Assembly (NCBI RefSeq): GCF_035046485.1
Contig: NC_085138.1
Location: 67,324,580 to 67,388,579, forward strand
DNA length: 64,000 nt
Reading direction: 5' to 3'
Origin: Aedes albopictus
Lineage: Eukaryota; Arthropoda; Insecta; Diptera; Culicidae
Part shown: piece after piece, positions 11,191 through 21,753 of the stretch
Numbering within the stretch: the stretch's first letter is position 1
Layout: each line of letters starts with the position of its first letter
Program-made: the position numbers and the translations under genes
The notes under the pieces: generated by a model
What the model was told of the DNA's origin: nothing
Database searches by the model: none
The model's input: only the letters and a program-made list of their open reading frames with translations

Positions 11191-11285
11191 AATCCAAAAA
11201 TTCAAGTCAATCGGTTTGAAATTGACTGAGTTATAGCAGCAAGTGCCCAAAATAGGTGCTCCTGCCCAAATGGTCCCAGACCCTA

Positions 11286-11533
11286 CCTTAAAATACACCA
11301 AAAAACTCCAAGAACAATCCTAAACATCAGCCAAAAATATAAAAATATTGACTGAGAAAGAGAGAAAAAATACAAAAATGCTCAAACTATACCCCGTCTA
11401 AAGGCGGGGCTAGGAATAAGAGAGTTAATAAGAACATTTCCAAGTATTCTCATAAGAGACATCTCTGGAAAGAAGAAGCAAATTTTGTTTCTGATTATGA
11501 AAAAATGATCAAAAAGCCTTAGAACTTATTAAA
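11286..11533. other. No gene; small hairpin
   Basis: Unremarkable AT-rich sequence. CCCCGTCTAAAGGCGGGG near 11392 can form a short hairpin. Nothing else recognised. Confidence 0.4.
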
Positions 11534-11537
11534 TGTA

Positions 11538-12893
11538 CCGTCGTTGGGGGTGAGAATGGGTCAAAAAAGGATACTCAAAGATTGTTTGTTAAATAACAAA
11601 TAAAATTGAAGTCGGAATAACTTTTTATTTGGTATGTATACTCTCCTATGTGGTAATGATAGTTTAGCAAGAAAGTATCACGTTATATGAATTGCTTAGT
11701 AAACTGCAAATGATTGAAAATTGACCCAATCTCACCCCTTAGAGGGGGTGAGAATGGGTCAAAGTATTCGAAATCACCTATCTAAGAATATAAATTAATT
11801 TTATTGATCGTATATAGTAATCTACTTAAAACACAATGTTATCATGACGAATAAAAGCTTAGGTAATTTAAAAAGATGATTAATCCACCTAAAAGGGCCA
11901 ATACAACCGAAAAAATGGTTGAAATTTGATAAAATAACGTTTGTATACTGTATCACCATTTTTAGCCATCATAATCATCCTCATTAAGAGTTTCTACCTC
12001 CTTGAAAGGAGGGGAGATTACAATGAGGGAGGGGCGAAGAAAGAATGAAAGATTGATTGTAAAAAAAAAACATGCTAGTTTTTGTATACTGCATAAGAAA
12101 TGTTTAACCAAACCCTCCGTTATAAACTCTTATGTACATAATCATTGGCCTCTATATTGCTAAAGCAAATCACTCCATCTCAAGATAGAGGGTCGTTCAA
12201 ATATTATGTTAAGTCTATTTTGTGAGCTTACGATATTGCAGTGCACTAAAGATTAGCTGATGATTAGAGGAGCTGTCCACACGCATGGGTGTATTGTTAT
12301 AACTGATTTTAGGCACTAAACGTATTAACACACTCGTTTGACGCTTCTCGACATATTTTTGAAAGATAGCGTGCTTTAGTGAAAATACGGTAAACATGGC
12401 ACCACTCTAACGTCAAATGGGGACTGGTTAGAAAGTTAAATTTTTAGTTAAGGTTATGTGCACTCGATAACTTGCTTGACCCAATCTCACCCCCATTCTT
12501 AATATTTAGACATAGGGTCGAAAATATTAAGTTTTCAAATAAAAAGAGCAATGACAGCCCGCTTTTTTCATTACATCAACCAGGTAATACCTACAGCTAA
12601 CCACCTATAAGAAAATTTACGGTTAGGTACTTGTGTTAAACATTACGAAGGAGAAATTTTTTCAGAGTGATTTACTAGTAGTTTCATCATATAAGTTTAG
12701 CCACAAATTTAACAAAAAATGATTATTGCAAAACATATTATTCTGCATCATGATGTGTAAAAACATCTCCCCTTTGAAATAATATAAAGTTTTCAATATA
12801 AATTAGCGATAGTTATTGAGCTATTTCAAATTTTATGTTTCTCCGTTTTGACCCAATCTCACCCCCCAGACCCATTGTCACCCCCATCGACGG
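11538..12893. mobile_element. 1.36-kb inverted-repeat element
   Basis: The ends CCGTCGTTGGGGGTGAGAAT and TGTCACCCCCATCGACGG are inverted, flanked by TA (11536-11537, 12894-12895). Internal mirrored pairs of GGGGGTGAGAATGGGTCAAA (about 11744) and TTGACCCAATCTCACCCCC (about 12478 and 12848) show the sub-terminal repeat is duplicated. No significant open frame. It ends about 180 bp upstream of the TATA box of the gene at 13197. Confidence 0.75.
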
Positions 12894-13074
12894 TACTTAC
12901 ATAGTTTCATTGAATTCTGAGAGGCTGCTACCAACTTCTGGATGATTTGGCGTGACATTCTTCAAAAGCTTTATTTTCCATAAGGAACAGCTGGCCTTGT
13001 TATTATGTTTGCCACCTTTTCACCTGTCGCAAAAACTTTTCCCCATTGCATGCTGCGTGCCCGCACATGTGGAT

Positions 13075-13110
13075 TATAAATCGAACCATTTTCCAATTTG
13101 CCGCTCCAGT
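13075..13110 (+). promoter_or_regulatory. Putative core promoter (TATA plus initiator)
   Basis: TATAAA at 13075-13080 lies 33 bases before the A of a CCAGTTA initiator-like word at 13106-13112. This is standard spacing for an insect Pol II core promoter and would give a 5' leader of about 90 bases before the ATG at 13197. Inferred from spacing and motif only. Confidence 0.5.
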
Positions 13111-13196
13111 TAGGTTTCTGGTAGCGCATCGCTGCAAGCAACTCCGGGCCGTAGCTGACTGATTAACAAGTATCAAAACCGTGTTCGTTGGTGAAA

Positions 13197-13979
13197 ATGT
13201 ATTTTCGTGGGTTGAAAATTTTGACGGTATTCCTATTGGCGATACAAGGAATAATGGTAGGATGCCTTCAAGGGATTCTTACTTGTGAACGCTTTCATTG
13301 TGTAACGCATATCATGACAGGCTCAGGGAGATCAAGCCGAGTACGTCATCGACATTGAGGACTTCTTCCAGGATTGCGACAACGGTAAACCCTTTCCGGC
13401 CATCAAGCTGGACAATTATGAATCGTTGCAAGATGATGAAGGCAATTCTTTGATGAACGGGCAACTGAAGTTCGAAGATGAGTATAATGATCCGATTGAG
13501 GTGATTTTCGTATGGAGGATTTGGATGATTATCTTGTGTTAATCCGGAACGGATTTTGTGTGTTTGCAGATGAAGATATATTCCACTCGCCAGAAGCAGG
13601 GTTCCTGGGTGGACGGGGAAATATCTCGCGATGTTATGAACGTCTGTCCACTGATAATGAGCTCCTCGGAACCATGGTACAGCATAACATCCGCAATGAA
13701 GCAACAGGACTGCCCCTATCCCGCCGGAGTAAGTCAACACTACTTCATGAGCTTCACAAGCATCGGTTCAACTTAAACCTTCGTTTTTTTTTTTTCATTT
13801 TAAAATACACTTAGCATACCGAATCCTTTGAACTACTACCACTGGGTGATTTAGGCTTTGGATCAATCCCGGAGTCATTTGCCGGTAGCTGGAGGCTGTA
13901 CGTAGAAACTACCACCGAGAGAAGCGGTGAGAAGGTGACCGAATGCTTCCGAGTTGCATTCAACATTGTCGAAAAGTAG
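13197..13979 (+). CDS. Secreted ML/GM2-activator-like (CheB/DUF1091-type) protein, four exons
   Basis: Exons at 13197-13256, 13321-13500, 13570-13728 and 13815-13979 join in phase 0 into one frame of 187 residues ending at TAG. Introns are 64, 69 and 86 bp, each GT…AG (GTAGGA…GACAG, GTGATT…TGCAG, GTAAGT…TTAG). Residues 1-21 form a signal peptide (basic start, then LTVFLLAIQGIM), so the product is probably secreted. Four cysteines lie at about 39, 106, 128 and 177. The segment with DCPYPAG near 127-133, then a leucine-rich LLPLG stretch and SWRLYVE near 158-164, has the layout of small MD-2/GM2-activator-like insect proteins such as the chemosensory CheB group. That family is known for lipid or pheromone handling outside cells; the role here is inferred. 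Codon use is less AT-rich than the surroundings and there is no frame break. The gene structure is firm; the family is moderate. Confidence 0.8.
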
Positions 13980-14040
13980 TGGATGAGGATACGTTTTCTC
14001 ACTATTTTGTCAACGGTTTTGGCAACGAGAAAATCAACTG

Positions 14041-14046
14041 AATAAA
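14041..14046 (+). terminator. Polyadenylation signal
   Basis: AATAAA lies 62 bases after the stop codon of the four-exon gene, a normal distance for a short insect 3' UTR. Confidence 0.6.
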
Positions 14047-15003
14047 AGGATATTCCTTAAATAGATAAAGTCTTAAAACCTTTTAGGGAGGCATTCATTA
14101 ATGGGGTTTGCATTAATTCTGCGTTTAACCGTTCCATGAACATAGTGACGTTTGAACCACCTCCTCACAGATTCAACCGATTGTTTCTTTCAATGTCATT
14201 CGGTCAAATGTTTTCTGTTGTCCACGGCACCCCCGGGCAACAATCCCGAGAGGTGTCCTTTCTCATTACCACCAGCCCCCATCATGAGAACATTCTCACA
14301 AAGCAGTGAAAAATAACAGTCAGCTTACGCCTCCCCCATCTTATTTGATCATTATTCATCCGACACCTGACTGATGATGGCGCTGCTGCCACAACGCTGG
14401 CTGCTGCTGTGCTGGAGGGTCCAACAGCCCGAAGTCCAGACACGGCCGCCTTTATACAAACATACACAAAAGGCACCAATCCTTCTCCTTTTCAGTTCTT
14501 CCCAGCCAGGTGAAAGATACGTCCGGAGAGTGGCAAAAGCAAAAGCTAAGGCAGCACAGATTATCCCATCGTTTCATCTCCGGACTTTCTCTAGGGAGCT
14601 TTCAGCCCTTGCTTCCGTCTGCTGCTCTCCTCCTCCTCTTCCATGCGGTTATGTGTTGTTCTAACCGGGAGGGGTCCTGGCCCGGCATCGTCTTCATCAG
14701 CGCCCCATCATCGCCGGACTGCCACACAGACCGCCCGCCCGCCCGCGGTGTTCTCGGAGGAACAATGTTTTCTTTATTCCATCGTCGGGTTTCTACTCGG
14801 TGTGATGGTATGACGTGCATGGGTGGGATGAACCGGAATCACGGCAACCGGCTTTTATCCTTTTGTTATGACTTTTAAGAAACGATAAAGATTTATGGGG
14901 TAGGTAGATTAAAATGCCATATTAGGAATTGGCAAAGAATTCATTAGCTGAAATCAACAGTTCGAATCCGTTTGAATTTGCAAAAGATACGGACAGTGAT
15001 ATT
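14047..15003. other. Less repetitive island, no gene assigned
   Basis: GC content rises here, with serine/proline-rich overlapping open frames on both strands (about 14282-14878). None begins with a signal, domain or splice pattern I can support. Two near-identical words, GTTCCATGAAC-like and CCCCCGGG, are unremarkable. It may be UTR or intron of an unrecognised transcript. Confidence 0.35.
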
Positions 15004-16660
15004 ACTTACTTACTTTCAGTCCTGAGCACCCATGGTGGTGCAGATGGCCGAATTGGAAGATCTCCATCCTGGGCGATTGCCAGTCATCGCCTTGACATGT
15101 GGCCAAAACAAATGTCTATCGATTTCCTTAATTTGCTTATTAAGGCTGCACCGCCATGAGCCTCTGGTTCTGCCTCTGCTGCGGTGTCCTGCTGGGTTCC
15201 AGTCTAACGCTTGCTTGCAGATATCGTTTCCGCCCCTGCGTAGAGTGTGGCCGACCCACCTCCACTTTCTGTCGCTATCGGCTTTTGATGACACCGACGA
15301 TGAAACTCCACGTTGGAGATCCAATTGTGAGGCCATCATGCACAAATTATATACCGCAGGCATATAATTGATGAAGACCTGCAGCCGTTGAGTGTTCTCC
15401 GCTGATACACACCAAGTTTCATTGGCGTACATCAGCGCTGATTTTTCGTTCGAGTTGAAAATTCGAATTTTCGCCCGCCATTTGGCTACCAAGGTATTGG
15501 AAGCTTTCAACATTCTCCACTGCTTGCCTAGCTACCGTGAAGCTGGAAGCAGAGGCCCGTGCACAGAAGTGGCACCAATGGAGTCCCAATTTCGGCAAAA
15601 GGCGGAGGGGCGCCTAGTGCATGAAGAAGCTTCGGAAATGGGGGAGGTTTAACCCCCAACTACCCCCCCCGCCACGGCTTGGCTGAAAGGGTTGACCGAG
15701 AGCGCCGTTGAGCGAAGAGAGCAACGTAATCAGCCAGTTCGAAGTCATTTAAGTGCTCTATGGTAATGGGCTGCCACAGCAATCCACGATTTGGTTCACC
15801 GGTTAATCGCACCTACCAGGATCTCGTCGATTACGATAAGGAACGGTGGCGGATGCCTCACTCCAGCAATGACCCGGATGGGATCGGACAAAACACCGTT
15901 GTGCAGTACTCTGCACGAAAATGCCCTGTACTGTGCTTCAATGAGGCCGATGATTTTTCAGAGACATCCTTGCGCCTGAGGGAATCACACAATTTTTCTT
16001 GATGGAGACGAGTCGGTCGAAAGCTTTTTCGTAATCAATGAACACCAGGTAGAGATAATCTTGGAATTCATTGATTTGCTCCAAGATGATACGGAGCATG
16101 GCGATATGGTCCACACAGGATCGTCCGACATAGAATCCTGCTTATTGCCGTCGGAGAGTTGCGTCAATCTTCTCCTGTATCCGGTGAACGATCATTTTGC
16201 CGAGGACTTTGAGAACGATACACAGCAACATGATGCCCCGCCAATTATCCCATACAGTCAGGTCACCCTTTTTGGGTACATTTACTAAGACGCCTTGTAT
16301 CCAGTCGGCCGAAAATGTCGCGGTTTCCCATATGATGCAGAATAATTGATGCAGTAGTTGTGCGTATACTACGAGGTCAGCTTTGAGTATCTCGGCTGAT
16401 ATGCGATCGACCCGCGAGGCTCTGTTCGATTTCATGCTACGGATGGCTGTTTCTATCTCCTGCACTGATGGAGCTTCGGTGTTGACACGGGTAATACGTC
16501 GAACCCTTGGTGGATCATGCTGAGGTGTTGATGGCGTGACCGACTCTTGAAAAGGGTTTCCAAAGTGCTCACACCAGCGTTTCAACTGGTCAGACGTATC
16601 TTTCACGGACATCGTAGCCAAGGGCTTAGCCAGCTTTTCGGTCAGGGGGGGGGGGGGCAA
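15004..16660 (-). pseudogene. Dead non-LTR retrotransposon (reverse transcriptase, 3' half)
   Basis: On the minus strand, 16660-16142 reads as a reverse-transcriptase start (VDRISAEIL, VPKKGDL, DNWRGIMLL). It hits a premature stop where a Gln codon reads TAA (about 16150), then continues as GRSCVDHI and FIDYEKAFDRL (about 16000). Downstream the active-site box reads LADY in place of LADD, so a catalytic Asp is lost. After a 132-bp MITE (15550-15681), the C-terminal part resumes at 15513-15016 (NETWCVSAENTQRLQVF, KWRWVGHTLRRGG, GHRSRGRTRGSW), ending near 'caggactga'. A short AAGTAAGTAAG tail follows at about 15004. The 5' end is truncated at a G-run near 16650. Clade not assigned. Confidence 0.85.
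15550..15681. mobile_element. 132-bp hAT-like MITE inside the LINE
   Basis: The ends CAGAGGCCCGTGCAC and CGCCACGGCTTG are imperfect inverted repeats. Flanks GCTGGAAG (15542-15549) and GCTGAAAG (15682-15689) are an 8-bp target duplication with one mismatch. A sister copy is at 51653-51789, sharing CCCGTGCAC ends and the 'ggcaaaaggcggaggggcgc' body motif in opposite order. Confidence 0.7.
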
Positions 16661-16989
16661 GCATCCTTAGCAACTTTCTACCTACTAGCTTTTATAACTA
16701 AACACAACAAGATGATATTTAACACTTCAGCAGTCACGCTGTTTTATTTTGTACAATTTGTTTAAAAAAAAAAGTTTGCCTGATCTTCACAAATCAACGT
16801 GGTGCTGATAGCGGTGACCAATTTGTAGAAGATTAGGAATTTTCATTTACTCATACATTATTTTGCTCTGATTTGTTGTTGATGTCTCCAAAATATTCAT
16901 AAGAAATTATAACTGAACTCGTTTGGAAATTACTCTTCTGAGGATCAACCAAGAATTTCCTGATTTCTGTATGCGTCCTTTTTAAATTA
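16661..16989. other. No gene seen
   Basis: AT-rich spacer between the truncated LINE and the satellite. Nothing recognised. Confidence 0.4.
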
Positions 16990-18205
16990 TCTTCCCATTC
17001 TGTTCGCTGGAGGATTTTTTTCAAAAAATTCAAATAAATCATCAGGCAATCCTGGAGAAGTTCTTGGGTGCATCCCTGAACAGATGATTGAAGGACAGAT
17101 GAATAAATGAACTTCATAAGAGAACCTGAGAGGAATTTCTGAAGAAATCACTCAAGGAATTGCCTGAGCAATCCCTGGAAGACTTCCTGAAAAAATCCCT
17201 GAAGAAACACCTAGATGGAGGAATTCCTACAGGAATGCCTAGAGAAAGCCATGTGGAATCACTGGAGGAATTCCCGAAAGAATCCTTGGAAGAATTTCTG
17301 GAAATATACCTGGAGGAATTCCTGGATAAATTATGGAATGAGTACCTAGTGAAATTTCTGAAGAGATCCCATGAGGATTCCTTGGAGGAAATTTTGGAGA
17401 AATTTCTGAAGGAATTCTGCGAGGAATGCCTATAAAAATTTCATAAGAAATTTCTTGAGGAATTCATATAGGAAATCTTCTGAAGGAATCCTTGGAAGAA
17501 TTCTTGGAGAAATTTCAGAAGGAATCTGTGAGGCAATTCCTGGGAAAATCTCTGGAGAGAATCGTGAAGGAATGCCTGGAGAAACTACTGAACAAATTCC
17601 TGGCATAATTCCTAGATGAATTCCTGGATGAGATCCAGCGGGAAATACTGGAGAAATTCCTTGAGAAATTTCTTTGATGAATTCTTGGAGCAATCCCTTG
17701 AAGAATTACTGGAAAAATCTCCAGCGCAACTCTGGGAGGAATGCTGGTGAAATTTCTGAAAAAAAATCCCTTGAGAAATTCCAGGAGCATTTTCTGGAAG
17801 AACACCTCGAATGAATTTCTGGAGGAACCTCTCGGAACATCCCTGGAGAAATTCGTGGAGAAACCCTTGGAGGAATCCCTAAAGTATTCCTAGAGGTCTC
17901 TGGGGAATTTCTGAAAAATTCCTGAAAGTATTCCTGGAGAATTTCCTGGATGAATATCTGAAGAAATCCCAAGAGGATTTCCAGGAAAAAATCCTAGACG
18001 AGTTGCTGACATAATTTCCAAAGGATGCCAGGAGCAATCCCTGGAGAAACTCTTGGAGGAATTCCGGAAGAAATTCCAGGGACATTTCCTGGAGGAATTC
18101 CTGGATTAAATCCTGGAGTAATGAATGAAGGAATTCATAGAGGTGGAAATTGCTATGGAAATTGCTTGAGGAATCTCTAGAGGATTTTTTGAAAGAATTA
18201 CTGGA
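16990..18205. repeat. GGAATTCCTGGA minisatellite, well preserved
   Basis: Near-continuous units such as GGAATTCCTGGA, GAATCCCTGAAG and GAAATTTCTGGA with a 12-base base period. Because 12 bases are four codons, long open frames appear in several frames on both strands (Leu/Glu/Lys-rich on plus, Ser/Arg/Pro-rich on minus). Confidence 0.85.
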
Positions 18206-19153
18206 GGCAGCCTATTTATTGCACCCATAAGTAAATAGAAACGCTCCATAGAAAATCAAAAAGCGCTCCATAAAGAATGAACATATGTTCCATGAAAATG
18301 TGTAATGTTACCCATAAAAAATTGAAAAAGTTCCATACTTTATAAAAAATGTACCGGTAAAACAAAAAAAAATATCTTATTAAAAGTGAAATTTTGCACC
18401 AATAAATAATACTGAAATGCTCCATAATAGAATACAAATGCTCCATAGAAAAATGCAAATGCTCCATAAATAATTAAAATTATAGCCATAGAAAATTGAA
18501 TATTGCTCCATAGAAAAATTAAATTGCACCATAAAAAATTGAAATAGCACCATATAAAATAAAAGAATTCACCATAAGTATTATCAAACTGCACCATAGA
18601 AAACATGAATTGCTCCATGAAAAATTGAAAATCTTCCATAGATAGCATATTTTCATAATTTAATTCGACAGGGCTGAATTGCTTTACATTGCACTGCTTT
18701 AGTGGTGCAAATGTTTAAAGTTAAGGAGAATTTTCAATTTTTTATAGAACAAATTGTGTATTATGTGGTGCAGTTTGATAATACTTATGGAACATTTGTC
18801 TATTATCTATGGTGCAATTTCAATTTTTTATGGTGCAATTGATTTTTTCTATGGAGTAATATTCAATTGTCTATGGATACAATTTTATTTTTTTATGGAG
18901 CATTTGCATTTTTCTATGGAGCATTTGTATTTTATTATGGAGCATTTCAGTATTATTTATTGATGCAAAATTTCACTTTTAATGAGAAAATTTTATGTTT
19001 CACCGGTACATTTTTTATAAAGTATGGAACGTTTTCAATTATTTATGGTTAACATTGCACATTTTCATGGAACATATGTTCATTCTTTATGGAGCGCTTT
19101 TTGATTTTCTATGGAGCATTTGAAATTTTTTATGGTTGCAATAACCTTTTGCC
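18206..19153. mobile_element. 948-bp palindrome built from CTCCATAGAAAA repeats, 9-bp target duplication
   Basis: The left arm (18206 to about 18650) and right arm (about 18725-19153) are mirror images over about 430 bp with a loop of about 75 bp. Both arms consist of 18-24 bp units around GCTCCATAGAAAAAT. The ends GGCAGCC and TTTTGCC are followed by mirrored TTATTGCA…CATAA. The flanks carry an exact ATTACTGGA direct repeat (18197-18205, 19154-19162), although the surrounding satellite makes such a match easier by chance. Long inverted ends plus a 9-bp target fit the Mutator-like type or the 9-bp class of mosquito MITEs. A partial copy is at 50431-50880. The Tyr/Phe-rich open frames within are artefacts. 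Confidence 0.75.
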
Positions 19154-19162
19154 ATTACTGGA

Positions 19163-19326
19163 TGAATAACTAGAGGAATCTCCAGGGGAATTCTCGGAGA
19201 TTTCTGTTTTTTTCTATTTTTGAAAAAAAAAAAAACCTTGAGAAATTTCTGGAGGAATTTGTAGCGGATCTTCTGTAGGCATTTCTGGGGAAATCCCCGA
19301 AGGAAATTGTGATGAAATCCCTGGAG
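19163..19326. repeat. Minisatellite, continuation
   Basis: The same GGAATTCCTGGA-type units resume after the palindrome and run to the next insertion. Confidence 0.7.
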
Positions 19327-20224
19327 CATGGATTCTCAAACTTTTTCAGTTTGCGACCCACTCTTAATTTTTTGAGAATTTGGCGACCCACCAGCAGGAT
19401 TTTGTTCATAAAAAAAGTCTTTGAAAATATAGTGGCAATTTTAAGCTTCCGCAGAACTTTAATATTTACATTGAAATGAGATACATGAGTTTAAATGCTA
19501 TAATTATTTACAGAGAGTGGGTGAACAGCAAGTAGAATTTTTAGACTTATAGTACTGCTGGATAGTCAGATGAATCCTCTTGAAATTTTAAGTCATATCC
19601 TTCATACACACTTATATGATTTCTATTTTTTATTGAAATCACTTTTCAGTTGTTCTGATTTCCGTGTAATTAAAGATTAACGAAGTTCAGCTTTACTGAA
19701 GTTCGGTAAAAATAAGGTTTCTTGTCGAAGTTTGGTAAATATTTGCTCACGTGTTCGTCAATAATCAGCATTCCTATTTTTCATTATATCCAAACTGCTG
19801 AAGTTGGCGTGTAAATCTAACTGAAAATGCAAACTGCAAGCATCAACTTGAACTCATTTTTTTTTACAGAACACAAGTGAAATCTAAAATTTTACCCTAA
19901 TTTTTACCCTTCTGATTGAAAACTCATAGTTTTAGAATCGATTTCAGAACGTTGACAGTAGTTTCAATATTCAATATACTCCACACTTAGACTTACAAGA
20001 CAACATTTTGAATAGAATTGACGAGAAACCGAATTCCTAGAAATAATTCTGCCGATTCTCCAAGGGAGTATTCGTAAATTACAAAATGGTTAGCAATGAC
20101 ATAAGTTAATTAAAACATTTATTACAACATCACCCGCCCAAGCCTTCGCGACCAAGTTTGCGACCCACCAAAAATCAGTCCGCGACCCACCAGAGGATCG
20201 CGACCCATAGTTTGAGAAACGCTG
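19327..20224. mobile_element. hAT-like non-autonomous element, 898 bp
   Basis: The ends CATGGATTCTCAAACTTTTT and CATAGTTTGAGAAACGCTG are imperfect inverted repeats of the CA..G..TTCTCAAACT kind known from hAT elements. Sub-terminal GCGACCCACC words occur on both sides (about 19353, 19380, 20160, 20182). The flanks carry an exact 8-bp CCCTGGAG duplication (19319-19326, 20225-20232). AT-rich interior with no transposase. Confidence 0.8.
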
Positions 20225-20232
20225 CCCTGGAG

Positions 20233-20765
20233 GAATCTCTGGAGGAATTCTTGCAGGAATACCTGAAGGAAACCCTGAAAAATTCCTGAAGGTATTCCTG
20301 GAAGAATATCTGAATAAATCCCTAGAGAATTTCCTGGAAGAATCCTTAGAGGAACTGCTGAAGGATTTCCTGGAGGAATCCCTGGGAAAATCCCTGGAAA
20401 AATCATGGAGAAATCTCTGGAGGAATCCATGAAGCAATTCATGATGGAATCTCAGGAGAAATTCCTGAAGAACAGTCTATAAAGGAATTCCTGACCTATT
20501 TTTTGAAGGATTTCCAGGAGCAATTCCTGGAGGAGCTCCTGGAGAAATTCCTGGAAAAAATCCTGGAGGTATGCCTGAAAGAATTCCTAGAGGTATTCCT
20601 GTGGGAATTGCTGGAGGAATCAATGGTGGATTTCCTGGAGGAAACACATTCTAGAAAGAATTACTGGATGAATTTCTAGAGGAATTCTGGGAGATATCTA
20701 TTTTTATTCGATAATTTATCTATTTCTGGAAAAAAAATCCCTTGAGAAAATCCTGGAGGAATTCC
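20233..20765. repeat. GGAATTCCTGGA minisatellite
   Basis: Well-preserved units, orientation as at 16990-18205. It is interrupted by the hAT-like element on its left and the CCCAAG element on its right. Confidence 0.8.
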
Positions 20766-20767
20766 TA

Positions 20768-21751
20768 CCCAAGTAACAATTCCATTGCTGATTGGTTTTG
20801 ATTGATTTTTATTAAGATTTTATTACAGCAATAATTAAAACTCACAGTTTTATGACTGCTTTTATGAAAACCATTGATCAAATGTTTTATAGTATACTTG
20901 AAGATATCCATAAAGACAGATTTCAAGAGTAAACAAAACTTTCCGATATGTAAACCTTCTGGCAATCATTATTACCACAATAAAACTGTTAAAACTCTCA
21001 ACAGATGGCGATCCGTTCGATTAGTAACGACATCTGTTGGAGGAAAAGCAGAAACTACGACACTGCTAGGTTTATTGCGGTCATCATAAAAGTAAACTTG
21101 CTTTCGTTTTATTTTCGCTGATTATGGTCGTCGCCATATTGAAGAATTAGCTTACGTGAATGGAAAATAGTTATTTTTGCTTAAATTTGCAATGAATTCA
21201 TAGTTTGCCACCATTTTCATAACATGCTCACATAAATAAACTCTCTCTGCTGAGTTTTCTTGTGATTCGAGATAGTTTTACTTAATTCACAAATTGATTT
21301 ATTTCATTCCAAGATGATAATATTCACTATTTCCGAAGCGCATTAATTTTATGATTCTGCAACCCCAATATTCACGGTAAATTCGAATGCGCATAATACT
21401 ACCAGCACAATAACTACTAAAATATAACTTTGAAATGATCGCTTTCTACTTACGAATGATATGTATCCTCCTGAACTTAACGTGCCATCGAAGAAGCTTC
21501 TCTGCATTTTGAGCTGTAATAGTTTTTGTTGAAAAAAAAAACAACAACAATCGAGAGGTTTTAAAACGGGTTTATTGCTACTCTTAATCCGGTTTGCAAA
21601 ACCTCTCCGAGAGTGGTACACTTAGCCGGAAGATGCTCTTAAAGAGGTTATCAAGAGGTTTTGATGTATGATTCAGTTTTATTGCAAGTTTTATAAAATT
21701 GGTCATGAAGATCTCTTGTAGAGCCGAACAAAACTTAAAATGTTACTTGGG
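20768..21751. mobile_element. 984-bp MITE with CCCAAGTAAC ends
   Basis: The ends CCCAAGTAACA and TGTTACTTGGG are perfect inverted repeats, flanked by TA on both sides (20766-20767, 21752-21753). The interior is non-coding. The ends match the 167-bp hairpin at 40982-41148, so this is a larger member of that family or one with captured filler. Confidence 0.8.
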
Positions 21752-21753
21752 TA

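Larger units (their letters stand above)
5455..11283. mobile_element. 5.8-kb composite element with long terminal inverted repeats
   Basis: The left end GGGTCTGGGACCATTTGG (5455) is mirrored at the right end by CCAAATGGTCCCAGACCC (to 11283), and TA flanks both sides (5453-5454, 11284-11285). The inverted ends run about 110 bp (…AGGAGCACCTATTTTGGG…, AGCAAGTGCCCAAAATAGG…), then pass into mirrored arrays of TTTCCCGGAAA words. Further in, a second mirrored pair of TTTCGCGGAAT-type arrays lies at about 6360-6450 and 10110-10250. The core is a decayed tandem repeat of about 100 bp (6180-10770) containing younger insertions at 5786-6036, 7080-8213, 8430-8655, 8959-9909 and 10371-10584. No transposase is seen. 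A 214-bp relative with the same ends is at 58237-58450. Confidence 0.75.

Noticed and set aside
11392..11409. CCCCGTCTAAAGGCGGGG hairpin as a terminator
   Set aside because: Too short and isolated, and hairpin terminators are not expected in this nuclear context.
13312..13740. 142-residue open frame on the minus strand over the four-exon gene
   Set aside because: It lies antisense to spliced coding exons with consistent introns, and its own sequence has no domain or signal. It is the shadow of the real gene.
18340..18648. Tyr/Phe/Met-rich frames resembling membrane proteins
   Set aside because: They are translations of CTCCATAGAAAA repeats inside a palindromic element.
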